Positions 30,406-39,781 of a DNA stretch of 64,000 nt are shown in pieces (within the stretch, counting starts at the first letter, position 1; each line of letters begins with the position of its first letter). The DNA is taken from assembly GCF_002901445.1 (NCBI RefSeq), contig NZ_PPPD01000001.1, forward strand, positions 310,001 through 374,000, read 5' to 3'. Origin of the DNA: Deinococcus koreensis. GTDB lineage: Bacteria > Deinococcota > Deinococci > Deinococcales > Deinococcaceae. The notes under the pieces are model-generated. The model did not search any database. It was not told where the DNA came from and saw nothing but the letters and a program-made list of their open reading frames with translations. A program made the translations under genes and the position numbers.

Positions 30406-30603
30406 TCCTCCTGTCGGTTCCGTGGCTGCGGCATCTCGCAGAGCGGTGAACGGATACGGCCCGCTCTCCCCTCCTGCACCGTGCCGACGATCCGCGCCCG
30501 GCGGCGGGTCATACGCACTGCGCTCTATTCCGCCCCCACCAGGAAAGCACCGGATGTTCCTCCATACCGCACAGCACGTACTCTTTGCTCCTCCCTCTGG
30601 TCG

Positions 30604-30635
30604 GGCCCAGTCGCTAAAGTTTGAGCGACTGGGCC
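30604..30635 (-). terminator. Terminator of enoyl-CoA hydratase gene
   Basis: A 12-bp perfect stem (GGCCCAGTCGCT, 30604-30615, with AGCGACTGGGCC, 30624-30635) with an A/T-rich 8-nt loop lies 10 nt after the minus-strand stop codon. Confidence 0.65.
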
Positions 30636-30645
30636 GCAATTGGTA

Positions 30646-31431
30646 TCAGCCCTGACGACGGAACGCCGGCGCCCGCTTCTCCTTGAAGGCCGTCACGCCC
30701 TCGGCATGTTCCCAGGAATCGCCGGCGAGCTGCTGCAGCGCGGCCTCCTGATCCAGCGCCTCGTCGAGGGTGGAACTCAGGGCGGCCTGCAGGGCCTGTT
30801 TGGTCAGCTTCAGGGCATGGGCGGGGCGGGCCGCCAGCCGCTCGGCATAGGCCTGCACGTCGGCCTGGAAGGAGTCGTCGGGAAAGACCCGCTCGCACAG
30901 GCCCGCCCTCAGGGCGTCCTCGGCGGTGACCTTCTCCGCGAAAGCCATGAGTTCGAAGGCCCGCTGGTAGCCCACCGCGCGGGGCAGGAACCAGGTGCTG
31001 CCGCTGTCGGGGATCAGGGCGATGTTGGAGAACACCTGGGTCAATGCGGCGCCCTGCGCCCACAGGCGGATGTCGCCGGACAGCGCCAGACTGGCCCCCG
31101 CCCCGGCCGCGATGCCGTTCACGGCGCTGATGACGGGCTTCTCCAGGCCCCGGATGGTGCGGATCAGGGGGTTGTAGGTGTGGTTCAGGTGCTCGGTGAA
31201 GGTCATGCCCCGCCCCGACACGTCGCCCAGATCCTGCCCGGCACAGAAGCCGCGCCCGGCGCCGGTGATCACCACGACCCGCACCTCCGGATCGGACTCG
31301 GCCTTCCTGAGTTCCCCGGTCAGGGTGAGTAGCAGGTCGTCGTTCGCGGCGTTCAGCTTCTCCGGGCGGTTGAGGGTCAGGGTACGCACGCCCGCGTGGG
31401 TCGCGGCCAGAATTACGCTCGTGGCGGTCAT
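30646..31431 (-). CDS. Enoyl-CoA hydratase/isomerase, PaaG-like
   Basis: This 261-residue crotonase-fold enzyme has TLNRPEKLNAANDDLL, the oxyanion-hole segments GRGFCAGQDLGDV and NGIAAGAGASLALSGDIRLW, and a glutamate-free active-site loop (FSNIALIPDSGSTWFLPRAV) in which Asp replaces the hydratase Glu, as in PaaG-type isomerases. It may act on unsaturated acyl-CoA or ring-epoxide CoA esters. TACGCT (31443-31438) lies 6 nt before the ATG. It is divergent from ruvX, sharing a symmetric promoter. A longer 5' frame is antisense to ruvX. Confidence 0.87.
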   Translation of the reverse strand: MTATSVILAATHAGVRTLTLNRPEKLNAANDDLLLTLTGELRKAESDPEVRVVVITGAGRGFCAGQDLGDVSGRGMTFTEHLNHTYNPLIRTIRGLEKPVISAVNGIAAGAGASLALSGDIRLWAQGAALTQVFSNIALIPDSGSTWFLPRAVGYQRAFELMAFAEKVTAEDALRAGLCERVFPDDSFQADVQAYAERLAARPAHALKLTKQALQAALSSTLDEALDQEAALQQLAGDSWEHAEGVTAFKEKRAPAFRRQG

Positions 31432-31437
31432 GGCCCC

Positions 31438-31455
31438 AGCGTAGCGCGCTACACT
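31438..31455. promoter_or_regulatory. Near-palindromic bidirectional leaderless promoter
   Basis: AGCGTAGCGCGCTACACT is palindromic at 16 of 18 positions. It holds one -10 box per strand: TACGCT (31443-31438) for the enoyl-CoA hydratase, 6 nt from its ATG, and TACACT (31450-31455) for ruvX, 7 nt from its GTG. The two boxes are separated by 6 bp. Confidence 0.65.
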
Positions 31456-31462
31456 CGCCCGC

Positions 31463-31912
31463 GTGACCCCGCCCCTTCCCACCATCCTGGCACTGGACAT
31501 CAGCAAGTCGCGCATCGGCTTCGCGGTGAATGCGGGGCGGCTGGCCTTCGGGCGGGGCAGTCTGGATCGCAGGCGGCTGCCGCTGGATCTCAAGGCGCTG
31601 CGGCAGAAGGTGGCCGAGACCGGCGCGACCGCCCTGCTGCTGGGCCTGCCCCTGCGCACCGACGGCGCCCCCAGCCCCGCCGCCGACCGCGTGCGCGCCT
31701 TCGCCAGAATCCTGCAGGAGCAGGGCTACACGGTGCTCTTCCAGGACGAGCGCTTCACCACCCGCCGCGCCCGCGACCTGGGCGCCGCCGATCTGGACGA
31801 GGCGGCGGCCGTGCAGATCCTGGAGCTGTACCTGCTGGGGCTGGCGCGGGTGGAGAACGATGCGGACGATAGCGGCGCGGAGGATGACTCCGACGATCCA
31901 GAGAACGCCTGA
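31463..31912 (+). CDS. ruvX: RuvX/YqgF family resolvase-like nuclease
   Basis: This 149-residue RNase H-fold protein shows the acidic triad positions in ILALDISKSRIGFAV (Asp about 11), LFQDERFTTRRA (Glu about 95) and DLDEAAAVQILELYL (Asp about 110). The family is implicated in Holliday-junction resolution and 16S rRNA 5' processing. The GTG start follows a TACACT -10 by 7 nt. The C-terminal 18 residues are an acidic Asp/Glu tail unlike most homologues. Confidence 0.88.
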   Translation: MTPPLPTILALDISKSRIGFAVNAGRLAFGRGSLDRRRLPLDLKALRQKVAETGATALLLGLPLRTDGAPSPAADRVRAFARILQEQGYTVLFQDERFTTRRARDLGAADLDEAAAVQILELYLLGLARVENDADDSGAEDDSDDPENA

Positions 31913-31972
31913 GTACGCGCCTCACCGCACATCTGTGCTTGCATCTCCGCCGCGTGGAGCGCACCCTGGAGC

Positions 31973-32176
31973 ATGTTGAAGAGACTGAGCGCCTGGTTGC
32001 TGCGCCGCGCTGAGCGGCAGGTGGTTGTGCTGGCACCTCAGCGGCCCCGTCGCCCAGGCCCGGACGATGCCGACGACCACGTGGGCGTCCCTGTCCCGGT
32101 CGGCCCCGGACCCCGGCGGGGCGGTGCCCAGGCGCGCCCCCCACAGCCCGAAGAGATTCTGGGCACCGACCGCTGA
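31973..32176 (+). CDS. Possible small basic protein
   Basis: This 67-residue frame begins MLKRLSAWLLRRAERQVVVL, an amphipathic basic helix, followed by a Pro/Arg/Asp/Gly-rich tail. GGAG lies 6 nt before the ATG. It lies between ruvX and the ligase promoter. No family is recognised and the tail may be spurious, so the gene is tentative. Confidence 0.35.
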   Translation: MLKRLSAWLLRRAERQVVVLAPQRPRRPGPDDADDHVGVPVPVGPGPRRGGAQARPPQPEEILGTDR

Positions 32177-32242
32177 GCAGGGTCATCCGGCAGCTGAGCC
32201 CCGGCCTGACGGAGCCGCTGGCCCACCCGTGGCCGCGCCGCC

Positions 32243-32248
32243 TATACT
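32243..32248 (+). promoter_or_regulatory. -10 box for second acyl-CoA ligase
   Basis: TATACT lies 77 nt before the ligase ATG, without a recognisable -35. The leader carries an AGGAGG Shine-Dalgarno (32311-32316), so this gene is translated conventionally. Confidence 0.45.
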
Positions 32249-32325
32249 CTTCCCACTGACACGAACTGCACCGCCGGCCTGACCGTGGGCCGCCTCTTTC
32301 GTCTGTCTCGCCAGGAGGGCACGAT

Positions 32326-34011
32326 ATGCAAGGCAACATGATGGACGTCCAGCTCGGGGTTCCCTTCATTCTGGAGCGCGCACGCACCCTGTACCGGCAC
32401 CGCGAGGTCGTGAGCCTGCTGGTCGCCGGCCGCGACGAGGCCGGGAATCCCATTCCCCGCAAGCACCGCACGAACTACGGCGAGGTGGCCGACCGGGCGC
32501 GGCAACTGGCGGGCGGCCTGCTCGCGCTGGGGCTGAATCCGGGCGACCGGGTGGCCACGCTGGCCGTCAACTCCTTCCGGCACCTGGAGGCCTATCTGGG
32601 CGTGCCCAGCGCCGGGCTGGTGCTGCATACCGTGAACATCCGCCTGCACCCCGAGCAGGTCGCCTGGATCCTCAACCACGCCGAAGACCGCGTGCTGCTC
32701 ATCGAGAACGTGTTCGCGGCGATGATCCCGGCCCTGAAGGCCGCCTGCCCGAAACTGGAGCACGTCTTCGTGCTGGGGCCGACCCCACAGCCCATTCCCG
32801 GCGTGGGCGACTACGACGCCCTGGTGGCCGGCAGCGCGCCCCTGGAACGCTACCCCAAGATCGACGAGAACGCGGCGGCGGCCATGTGCTACACCTCCGG
32901 CACGACCGGCAACCCCAAGGGCGTGGTGTACTCGCACCGCTCGACCGTGCTGCACTCGATGGCCAGCGCCCCCAAGGACTGCCTGAACGTGGGCGAGCGC
33001 GATACCGTGCTGCCCATCGTGCCGATGTTCCACGTGAACGCCTGGGGCCTGCCCTACACCTGCGCCATGTACGGCGCGCAGCAGGTCTACGGCGGCGTGT
33101 TCAGCGACGGCCGGAGCCTCGCGGGGCTGCTGCAGGACGAACAGGTCACCATCACGGCCGGCGTGCCGACCATCTGGATGGGCCTGCTGGGCGAACTCGA
33201 CCGCGCGAAAAACGAGGGCACCCCCTACGACCTGAGTCGCCTGGACAGCCTGATCGTGGGCGGCAGCGCCGCGCCCGAATCCCTCATCCGCGCCTTCCAG
33301 GATCGCCACGGCCTGAGCCTGCTGCACGCCTGGGGCATGACCGAGACCCACCCGCTGGGCACCGCCAGCTCCATTCCGGCGGGGGTCGATCCCCAGAGCG
33401 ACGAGGCGTACGCCCTGCGCGCCAAGCAGGGCCGCGCCGTGCCCCTGATCGAACTGGAACTCCTCAGCGACGACGGCGTGCGCCTGCCCCACGACGGCAA
33501 GACCATGGGCCGCCTGATCACCCGTGGCCCCTGGGTCTCCAGCTCCTACTTCAAGGGCGAGGGCCAGGACAACTTCTTCGAACTGGACGGCGAGATGTGG
33601 TTCGATACCGGCGACATCGCCACCCTGGACGAACGCGGATACATGCACATCCAGGATCGGGCCAAGGATCTGATCAAGTCGGGGGGCGAGTGGATCGGCT
33701 CGGTGGATCTGGAGAACGCCATCATGGCCCACCCGGCGGTCGCGCAGTGCGCCGTGATCGCCATGGACGACCCCAAGTGGGACGAGCGGCCGCTGGCCGT
33801 GGTGGTGCCGCGCCCCGGCCAGACCGTGACCCACGAGGAACTGATGGCGTTCATCGCGCCGAGGTTCGCCAAGTGGTGGCTGCCCGACGCGACCGTGCTC
33901 ACCGACAACATTCCGATCGGAGCGACCGGCAAGTTCCTGAAGCGTGAACTGCGCGAGGAGTACCGCGGCTACGGCCTGCAGAACTTCCCCGTGCGCGCCG
34001 ACACGGTGTAG
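32326..34011 (+). CDS. Long-chain fatty acid-CoA ligase, Thermus type
   Basis: This 561-residue acyl-CoA synthetase has the P-loop YTSGTTGNPKGVVYSH (about residues 188-203), AWGMTETHPLG, WFDTGDIATLDERGYMHIQD, DLIKSGGEWIGSVDLENAI and IPIGATGKFLKRELRE with the catalytic lysine. The N-terminus (QLGVPFILERARTLYRHREV) matches the medium/long-chain ligases of Thermus. It activates fatty acids for beta-oxidation; the enoyl-CoA hydratase nearby fits this. It ends in a 12-bp hairpin. Confidence 0.92.
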   Translation: MQGNMMDVQLGVPFILERARTLYRHREVVSLLVAGRDEAGNPIPRKHRTNYGEVADRARQLAGGLLALGLNPGDRVATLAVNSFRHLEAYLGVPSAGLVLHTVNIRLHPEQVAWILNHAEDRVLLIENVFAAMIPALKAACPKLEHVFVLGPTPQPIPGVGDYDALVAGSAPLERYPKIDENAAAAMCYTSGTTGNPKGVVYSHRSTVLHSMASAPKDCLNVGERDTVLPIVPMFHVNAWGLPYTCAMYGAQQVYGGVFSDGRSLAGLLQDEQVTITAGVPTIWMGLLGELDRAKNEGTPYDLSRLDSLIVGGSAAPESLIRAFQDRHGLSLLHAWGMTETHPLGTASSIPAGVDPQSDEAYALRAKQGRAVPLIELELLSDDGVRLPHDGKTMGRLITRGPWVSSSYFKGEGQDNFFELDGEMWFDTGDIATLDERGYMHIQDRAKDLIKSGGEWIGSVDLENAIMAHPAVAQCAVIAMDDPKWDERPLAVVVPRPGQTVTHEELMAFIAPRFAKWWLPDATVLTDNIPIGATGKFLKRELREEYRGYGLQNFPVRADTV

Positions 34012-34025
34012 GCCACCCGCTCCAC

Positions 34026-34060
34026 GCAGCGGCCGGGGGTGACCGATTCCCGGCCGCTGC
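34026..34060 (+). terminator. Terminator hairpin after ligase
   Basis: GCAGCGGCCGGG (34026-34037) pairs perfectly with CCCGGCCGCTGC (34049-34060) 14 nt after the ligase stop. Confidence 0.65.
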
Positions 34061-34136
34061 CGTGTCGGCTCCCCTCCCGGCGAAGCAGCGGCAGTGTCGA
34101 CCGCATCCCACACGCAGACAACGCTATCCTGACAGG

Positions 34137-34916
34137 ATGCGCGTGGCGACCCTGGAGCAGCTGCTGGACACCCTCGACCGGCTGTTCGACGACGGCTCGG
34201 ACTGGACGAGGCGGAACCCCCGCGAGCCGGTGGCCGACCACAGGGTTGACCACTGGGCCGAGCTGTTCAGCCGCCCGGATCACCCCCTCACCTCCGACCT
34301 GCCGGACAGCAACCTGGTGGACTGGCGGCGGCGCGGCCTGCTGCCCGGCGGCGCCGGCCGCACGGCGCTGGGTCTGGGGTGCGGGCTGGGGCGCAATACC
34401 CGCTGGCTGGCGCGGCAGGGCTACGCCGCCACCGGCATCGACCTCTCGCCCTACGCGGTGAGGCACGCCCGTGAGCGCTCGCCCGCACCCGACTCGACCT
34501 CCGACGCGATCCCCGGCCCGACCCCCGACCCGATCTACGCCGAGTGCGACCTGCTGCGTGAGGCCATTCCCGGCGGACTCTACGATCTGGTCTACGATTC
34601 CGGGTGTTTCCACCACCTGCCGCCCCACCGACGGCTGTCCTACCGCACGGCGCTGGCCTCCTGCCTGAAACCGGGCGGCCTGTTCGGCATCTGCACCTTC
34701 GCCCCCGGCCGGATGGGCACGGAGGCCGACGACCTGACGCTGCTGAGGCGGGGCCGGCTGGAGGGCGGCGTCGCCTACAGCCCGGACGACCTGCGGGCCG
34801 TGTTCGCCGATCTGGAGCCGCTGGACGGCGGCCCCCTGCCCTCTCCTGAAGCGGGAACCGAGCCGGTGTTCTGGATGGACTTCCTGAACGCGGCGCTGTT
34901 CCGGCGGCCGGGCTGA
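34137..34916 (+). CDS. Class I SAM-dependent methyltransferase
   Basis: This 259-residue protein has the SAM motif I GRTALGLGCGLGRNTRWLAR (about residues 78-97), the acidic GIDLSPYAVRHARER, YDLVYDSGCFHHLPPHRRLS and CLKPGGLFGICTFAPGRMG. The layout resembles tellurite-resistance/thiopurine-type methyltransferases, but the substrate is unknown. TATCCT (34125-34130) lies 6 nt before the ATG and sets this start against a longer frame beginning in the terminator. The loop after motif II (PAPDSTSDAIPGPTPDPI) is a low-complexity insertion. Confidence 0.85.
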   Translation: MRVATLEQLLDTLDRLFDDGSDWTRRNPREPVADHRVDHWAELFSRPDHPLTSDLPDSNLVDWRRRGLLPGGAGRTALGLGCGLGRNTRWLARQGYAATGIDLSPYAVRHARERSPAPDSTSDAIPGPTPDPIYAECDLLREAIPGGLYDLVYDSGCFHHLPPHRRLSYRTALASCLKPGGLFGICTFAPGRMGTEADDLTLLRRGRLEGGVAYSPDDLRAVFADLEPLDGGPLPSPEAGTEPVFWMDFLNAALFRRPG

Positions 34917-34966
34917 AGCGGGGGCTGGACGCGACGCCGGCGGCCCCAGCCCATACAATTCCCCGC

Positions 34967-35974
34967 ATGGCCGTTTCGGTAGATGGGCAGCAGGTGACCT
35001 TCACGCCCCCGGCGGGCGCCGTGGGACTTCTCGGAGACATGACGGACTGGCACAAGCAGCCGCCGATCCCCGTGACGGGCGGGCCGGTCACCCTGACCCT
35101 GCCGCGCGGCGCGTGGGTCGAGTACGCCTGGGTGGACGCGGCGGGGGAACCCTTCGCCGACCCGGACAATCCGGTGAAGTCCCTCAATCCCTGGTGGCCG
35201 TATCCGCGCGCGGCGGTGGTCGGCGAGTACGCAAAGCACCCGCTCTGGCTCTTGCCCGACGCCGCCCGCCGGGGCACCGCGCACCGCCTGAGCTGGCCGG
35301 GCGAGGTCTTCCCCGGCACGCGCCGCGCCATCGTGTACACCCCACACGGCCACGATCCGGCCACGCCGACGCCCGTGTACTACGTGCAGGACGGTGTGGC
35401 CTTCTACCGCACCGGCCGGCTGGCCGAGGTGATGGATCGGGCGGTGGAGGAGGGGCTGGCGAGCGGCGCCGTGCTGGTCTTCGTGGAGCCGGCCGACCGC
35501 AACGAGGAGTATTACCTCAACGACCGCTACCTAGACTTCCTGCGCCAGGAGGTCTTTCCACGCGTGGAAGGCGTGCACGTCTCGCCCGGTGTGCGGGGCC
35601 TGTGGGGCGCCAGCCTGGGCGGACTGATCAGCCTGTATCTGGGCAGCCGGCACCCGGAGCTGTTCGGGCGCGTGGTCAGCCACAGCGGCGCGTTCATCGC
35701 CCGGCCTGGCGCGGCGTCCCCGGACGGTGTGATCGACACCACGACCGCCGGCGAGTGGCTGCTCTCGGAACTGGCGCGCACCCCGCCCGCCCACCTGCGG
35801 ATCAGCCTGGACACCGGCACCCTGGAGTGGCTGACCGGCCCGAACCGCCGGCTGGCCGGGCTGCTGGCCGACCTGCGGCAAGTTCACCAGTACCGCGAGT
35901 ATCCCAGCGGGCACAACTGGGTGACGTGGCAGGGGGCGCTGCCCGAGGCGTTCCTGTTCATGCAGGGGCGCTGA
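34967..35974 (+). CDS. Esterase family (enterochelin esterase-like) protein
   Basis: This 335-residue alpha/beta-hydrolase has an N-terminal immunoglobulin/CBM48-like domain (VTFTPPAGAVGLLGDMTDWH, AWVEYAWVDAAGEPFADP) and a Fes-type esterase domain: TPVYYVQDGVAFY, the nucleophile elbow GLWGASLGGLISLYLG (Ser about 213), and the C-terminal histidine in YPSGHNWVTW. No signal peptide is visible, so it may be cytosolic. TACAAT (34954-34959) lies 7 nt before the ATG. Substrate unknown. Confidence 0.85.
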   Translation: MAVSVDGQQVTFTPPAGAVGLLGDMTDWHKQPPIPVTGGPVTLTLPRGAWVEYAWVDAAGEPFADPDNPVKSLNPWWPYPRAAVVGEYAKHPLWLLPDAARRGTAHRLSWPGEVFPGTRRAIVYTPHGHDPATPTPVYYVQDGVAFYRTGRLAEVMDRAVEEGLASGAVLVFVEPADRNEEYYLNDRYLDFLRQEVFPRVEGVHVSPGVRGLWGASLGGLISLYLGSRHPELFGRVVSHSGAFIARPGAASPDGVIDTTTAGEWLLSELARTPPAHLRISLDTGTLEWLTGPNRRLAGLLADLRQVHQYREYPSGHNWVTWQGALPEAFLFMQGR

Positions 35975-36069
35975 GTCGTCCGGAAGTATTCAGAGGCGCT
36001 GGTGTACGGCGCCGGGGCCGGAAAGCTCCTCACCCACGCGTGCGGGCGGCGCGCCATAGTGCGGTGTTC

Positions 36070-37131
<1,062 letters not shown>

Positions 37132-37200
37132 GTGAGGGTCGGGTATACCCCCCTTCGGGTGAATCTCATCCGCTCTTACACGCAGTACTCTGACACAATC

Positions 37201-38820
37201 ATGACAAACCCCAAAAATGCGTCGGAGACGGAAACTGAGGGGTTTGCTCTGGTACTGTCCCTGTTGTTCACAGGCATCGTCCTGCTGATCGTGGCGACCA
37301 CAGCGGCATCACTGGCAACAGGCACGCGCCAGAGTGGGGCGGACGAACGTCAGGCTTACCAGGCCTTGCTGGTCGCCGAAAGCGGCCTGAATTCGCTGCC
37401 CCGCCGGGCAGCGGAGTACGTGCGGGATCATCCCTATCCCGGAACCCCGGTGGTCACGGTTCAGGTCTGGCTCGACGGCCTTAGGAGCTACATCGAGCCC
37501 TCGCTGGCTGCCGGCAGCACGTTGACCCTGACAGCGCTGGCCTCTCCCGCCGATTCGTTTACGGCCACCTACCGGAGCGCCAACGGCACGGCCACGAAGG
37601 TGATCGCGCAGGATTACACCCTGACGCCGCGTACCCTGCCTCCGGGCGTGCGGCCCCGCTCCGCGGTCACGTCCCTGCCGGGCATCAACGTGGGGAATAC
37701 AGCCCCGAGTACGGGCAACGGGAACGGCAATGGCAAAGCCGGCGGAGGCAGCAGCGGCAGCGCCTCGGTCTCGGCCGTGTCGGCCAATGGTGGCGTGATC
37801 ACCCAGGTGGCCAGTGGCTCCCCGGCCATGCCCCTGGTGGGAGGAACCGTCAACGTGACTGTGGCGAGCGCCTCTGGACTCCGGGCAGGCGACTACATCA
37901 CGATCAAGGGCGCCACGTTCAAGGTCAGTACCATCGTGGCCACCACCCTGGGCCTCACGCGTGTCACAGGGACGACGAGCGCCACGGCCACCACGCTCTC
38001 GGGAGACGTTGGCCTGCTGATGAGCGCGGTGGCGGCCGCGTATCCGATCATCAGCTCCCCGACGACCATCCGGCTCTCCAACCCCTCGGACTATCTCGTG
38101 GGTGAAATCGTCAGTATCAAGGGGGTGTACGCCACCATCACCTCGATGGACAGGGCGTCCGGACTGGCGACCATCGTCTGGAGTAGCACGCCGCCCACCA
38201 CCCTTGATGAGGGCACACCGATCTACAGGGATGTCACGGCACTCAGGAGCGGTGGGGTCATCACGCCACCGACGACCCTCAGCGCCTACACAGGCTCCCT
38301 GAATGGAACCAGCACGCCTGACTGCACTACCCTGCTCTGTCGGGGCACGTCTGATCCGCTGCTCTCGCCCACCGGCACGTCGGGATCGTTTACACAGATG
38401 ATGCTCGGCATGAGCGACACGGAACTGAACGACCTCGTGCCCCTGACGACCACGACATTTCCGGCGCTCAACAACGGCATCATGAGGATCAACGGAACCG
38501 ACTTCGACGCCGCTCTGAAAAACAAGACCGCGTCAGGGGTGTTGATCGTCGACGGTAACATCACCTCCAGCGTCAACGGAAACACGACCTTCAACGGGTT
38601 CATCTACGTCCGGGGCTGCACCGCCAAATTCGTGAACGGGAGCTTCACGCTCAATGGAGCCATGGCGATTCGTGGTGATACCACCTGCAGTCCGGCTTCG
38701 ACGGATATCACCGGAAACCTGAGTGTCAATTACAGCGCCGTCAGTTTGCGGCAGGCCATGCTGAACGCCGCAGGAAGCTACAAACTCGACGTGATCGCAG
38801 GCACATGGCGCCAGAACTGA
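37201..38820 (+). CDS. PilX-like prepilin with large C-terminal domain
   Basis: This 539-residue protein has a short polar leader and a single hydrophobic helix of the PilX_N type (GFALVLSLLFTGIVLLIVAT, then ERQAYQALLVAESGLNSLPR). It continues with a Gly/Asn-rich linker (about 185-205), repeated beta segments and a C-terminal domain with FNGFIYVRGCTAKFVNGSFT. It probably belongs to a type IV pilus or secretion pseudopilus. TACTCT (37186-37191) lies 9 nt before the ATG. It is the first gene of a four-gene prepilin operon and is less GC-biased than the neighbours. Confidence 0.75.
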   Translation: MTNPKNASETETEGFALVLSLLFTGIVLLIVATTAASLATGTRQSGADERQAYQALLVAESGLNSLPRRAAEYVRDHPYPGTPVVTVQVWLDGLRSYIEPSLAAGSTLTLTALASPADSFTATYRSANGTATKVIAQDYTLTPRTLPPGVRPRSAVTSLPGINVGNTAPSTGNGNGNGKAGGGSSGSASVSAVSANGGVITQVASGSPAMPLVGGTVNVTVASASGLRAGDYITIKGATFKVSTIVATTLGLTRVTGTTSATATTLSGDVGLLMSAVAAAYPIISSPTTIRLSNPSDYLVGEIVSIKGVYATITSMDRASGLATIVWSSTPPTTLDEGTPIYRDVTALRSGGVITPPTTLSAYTGSLNGTSTPDCTTLLCRGTSDPLLSPTGTSGSFTQMMLGMSDTELNDLVPLTTTTFPALNNGIMRINGTDFDAALKNKTASGVLIVDGNITSSVNGNTTFNGFIYVRGCTAKFVNGSFTLNGAMAIRGDTTCSPASTDITGNLSVNYSAVSLRQAMLNAAGSYKLDVIAGTWRQN

Positions 38821-39335
38821 TGGGCGTCGCGGGGGCCGAGAGCGGCGTCACGCTGATCGAACTGCTGATGGTGATAGCGGTGGTCGGCATCCTGCTGGCA
38901 ATCGGGGTGGCCAACTATGCCCGGTGGCGCGCCACCTCGGCCGTGATGCAGGGGGCTCAGGAGTTCACGCAGGCTGTTCGCACCACCCGCAGCGGGGCCA
39001 AACGGGCCAATGCCTGCTGGCAGATCTCTCTGATGGCCTCTTCGGCGAGCAACACGCAGTATCAGGTCAAGGAGTACAGCGGATCGAGCTGTCCGACGGG
39101 CACAACGCCTGCGCCCACGAGAACCCGCGTCTATGACATGCCGGCGGGCACCCAGCTCATCCGTGTAGACGGTGCCGGAGCACTGTCCACGACCGCCTCC
39201 GTCATCAATTTCGTGCCGCCCTACGCCACCTCAGATAGCGTCCCCGATAACTTCCAGTCACGCTGGATCGCCAATACCTCCATCAAGCGGGACATCCGGG
39301 TCACCGGTCTCTTCGGCAAGGTGATCGTCCGGTGA
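38820..39335 (+). CDS. Prepilin, GspH/FimT-like
   Basis: This 171-residue pseudopilin has the type III cleavage motif in AESGVTLIELLMVIAVVGIL with the Glu5 of the mature protein, cleavage expected after the Gly. The start at ATG 38820 overlaps the previous stop (TGATG) and gives a short leader; ATG 38805, five codons earlier, is the alternative. The C-terminal half carries a two-cysteine loop (ANACWQ, SSCPTGTT). Confidence 0.82.
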   Translation: MGVAGAESGVTLIELLMVIAVVGILLAIGVANYARWRATSAVMQGAQEFTQAVRTTRSGAKRANACWQISLMASSASNTQYQVKEYSGSSCPTGTTPAPTRTRVYDMPAGTQLIRVDGAGALSTTASVINFVPPYATSDSVPDNFQSRWIANTSIKRDIRVTGLFGKVIVR

Positions 39336-39781
39336 TCGCGCATCCCGGTGCAGGTCTGACGCTGGTCGAGGTGCTGGTCTCCATCGCCATCTTTACCGTC
39401 CTGTCGGTGGCGGTGCTGGGGTCACTCCCCGGCATCCTGAAGGTCAACAGGGCCACCCGCGACGACCAGGGGGTGACGGTGTCGGCCAAGGCGTATCTGG
39501 AGAGTGCCCGGGCACAGTTCAATAATCCCACCCGCACGACCAACCCGGCGACCGGGGCAGTCACAACCGCCGGGCAGACGAACTTCGACGCGGGAACGCT
39601 GCCAGCCGTGCCGGGCAGCAGCCAGATGAACGGCTACACCTGTGAGCCTGTCCTGAGCGCTCAGGTCACCTCCCCGGCGGCCACCGGGGCGATCGTGACC
39701 GTCAAGCGGCTGACCCTGACCTGCGCCCAGACCAGCAAGCCGACCCAGACCTTCGTGATCGACTTCGCGAGGCCGCTGTGA
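39332..39781 (+). CDS. Prepilin, PilV-like
   Basis: This 149-residue prepilin begins VIAHPGAGLTLVEVLVSIAI, with the cleavage site after Gly-Ala-Gly and Glu5. The start GTG overlaps the previous stop (GTGA). Two cysteines (YTCEPV, LTCAQT) may form a disulfide. It is probably a minor pilin initiating fibre assembly. Confidence 0.82.
   Translation: MIAHPGAGLTLVEVLVSIAIFTVLSVAVLGSLPGILKVNRATRDDQGVTVSAKAYLESARAQFNNPTRTTNPATGAVTTAGQTNFDAGTLPAVPGSSQMNGYTCEPVLSAQVTSPAATGAIVTVKRLTLTCAQTSKPTQTFVIDFARPL

Noticed and set aside
30389..30655. 88-residue frame in the gap after the coiled-coil gene
   Set aside because: It overlaps two terminator hairpins and has low-complexity proline/serine composition.
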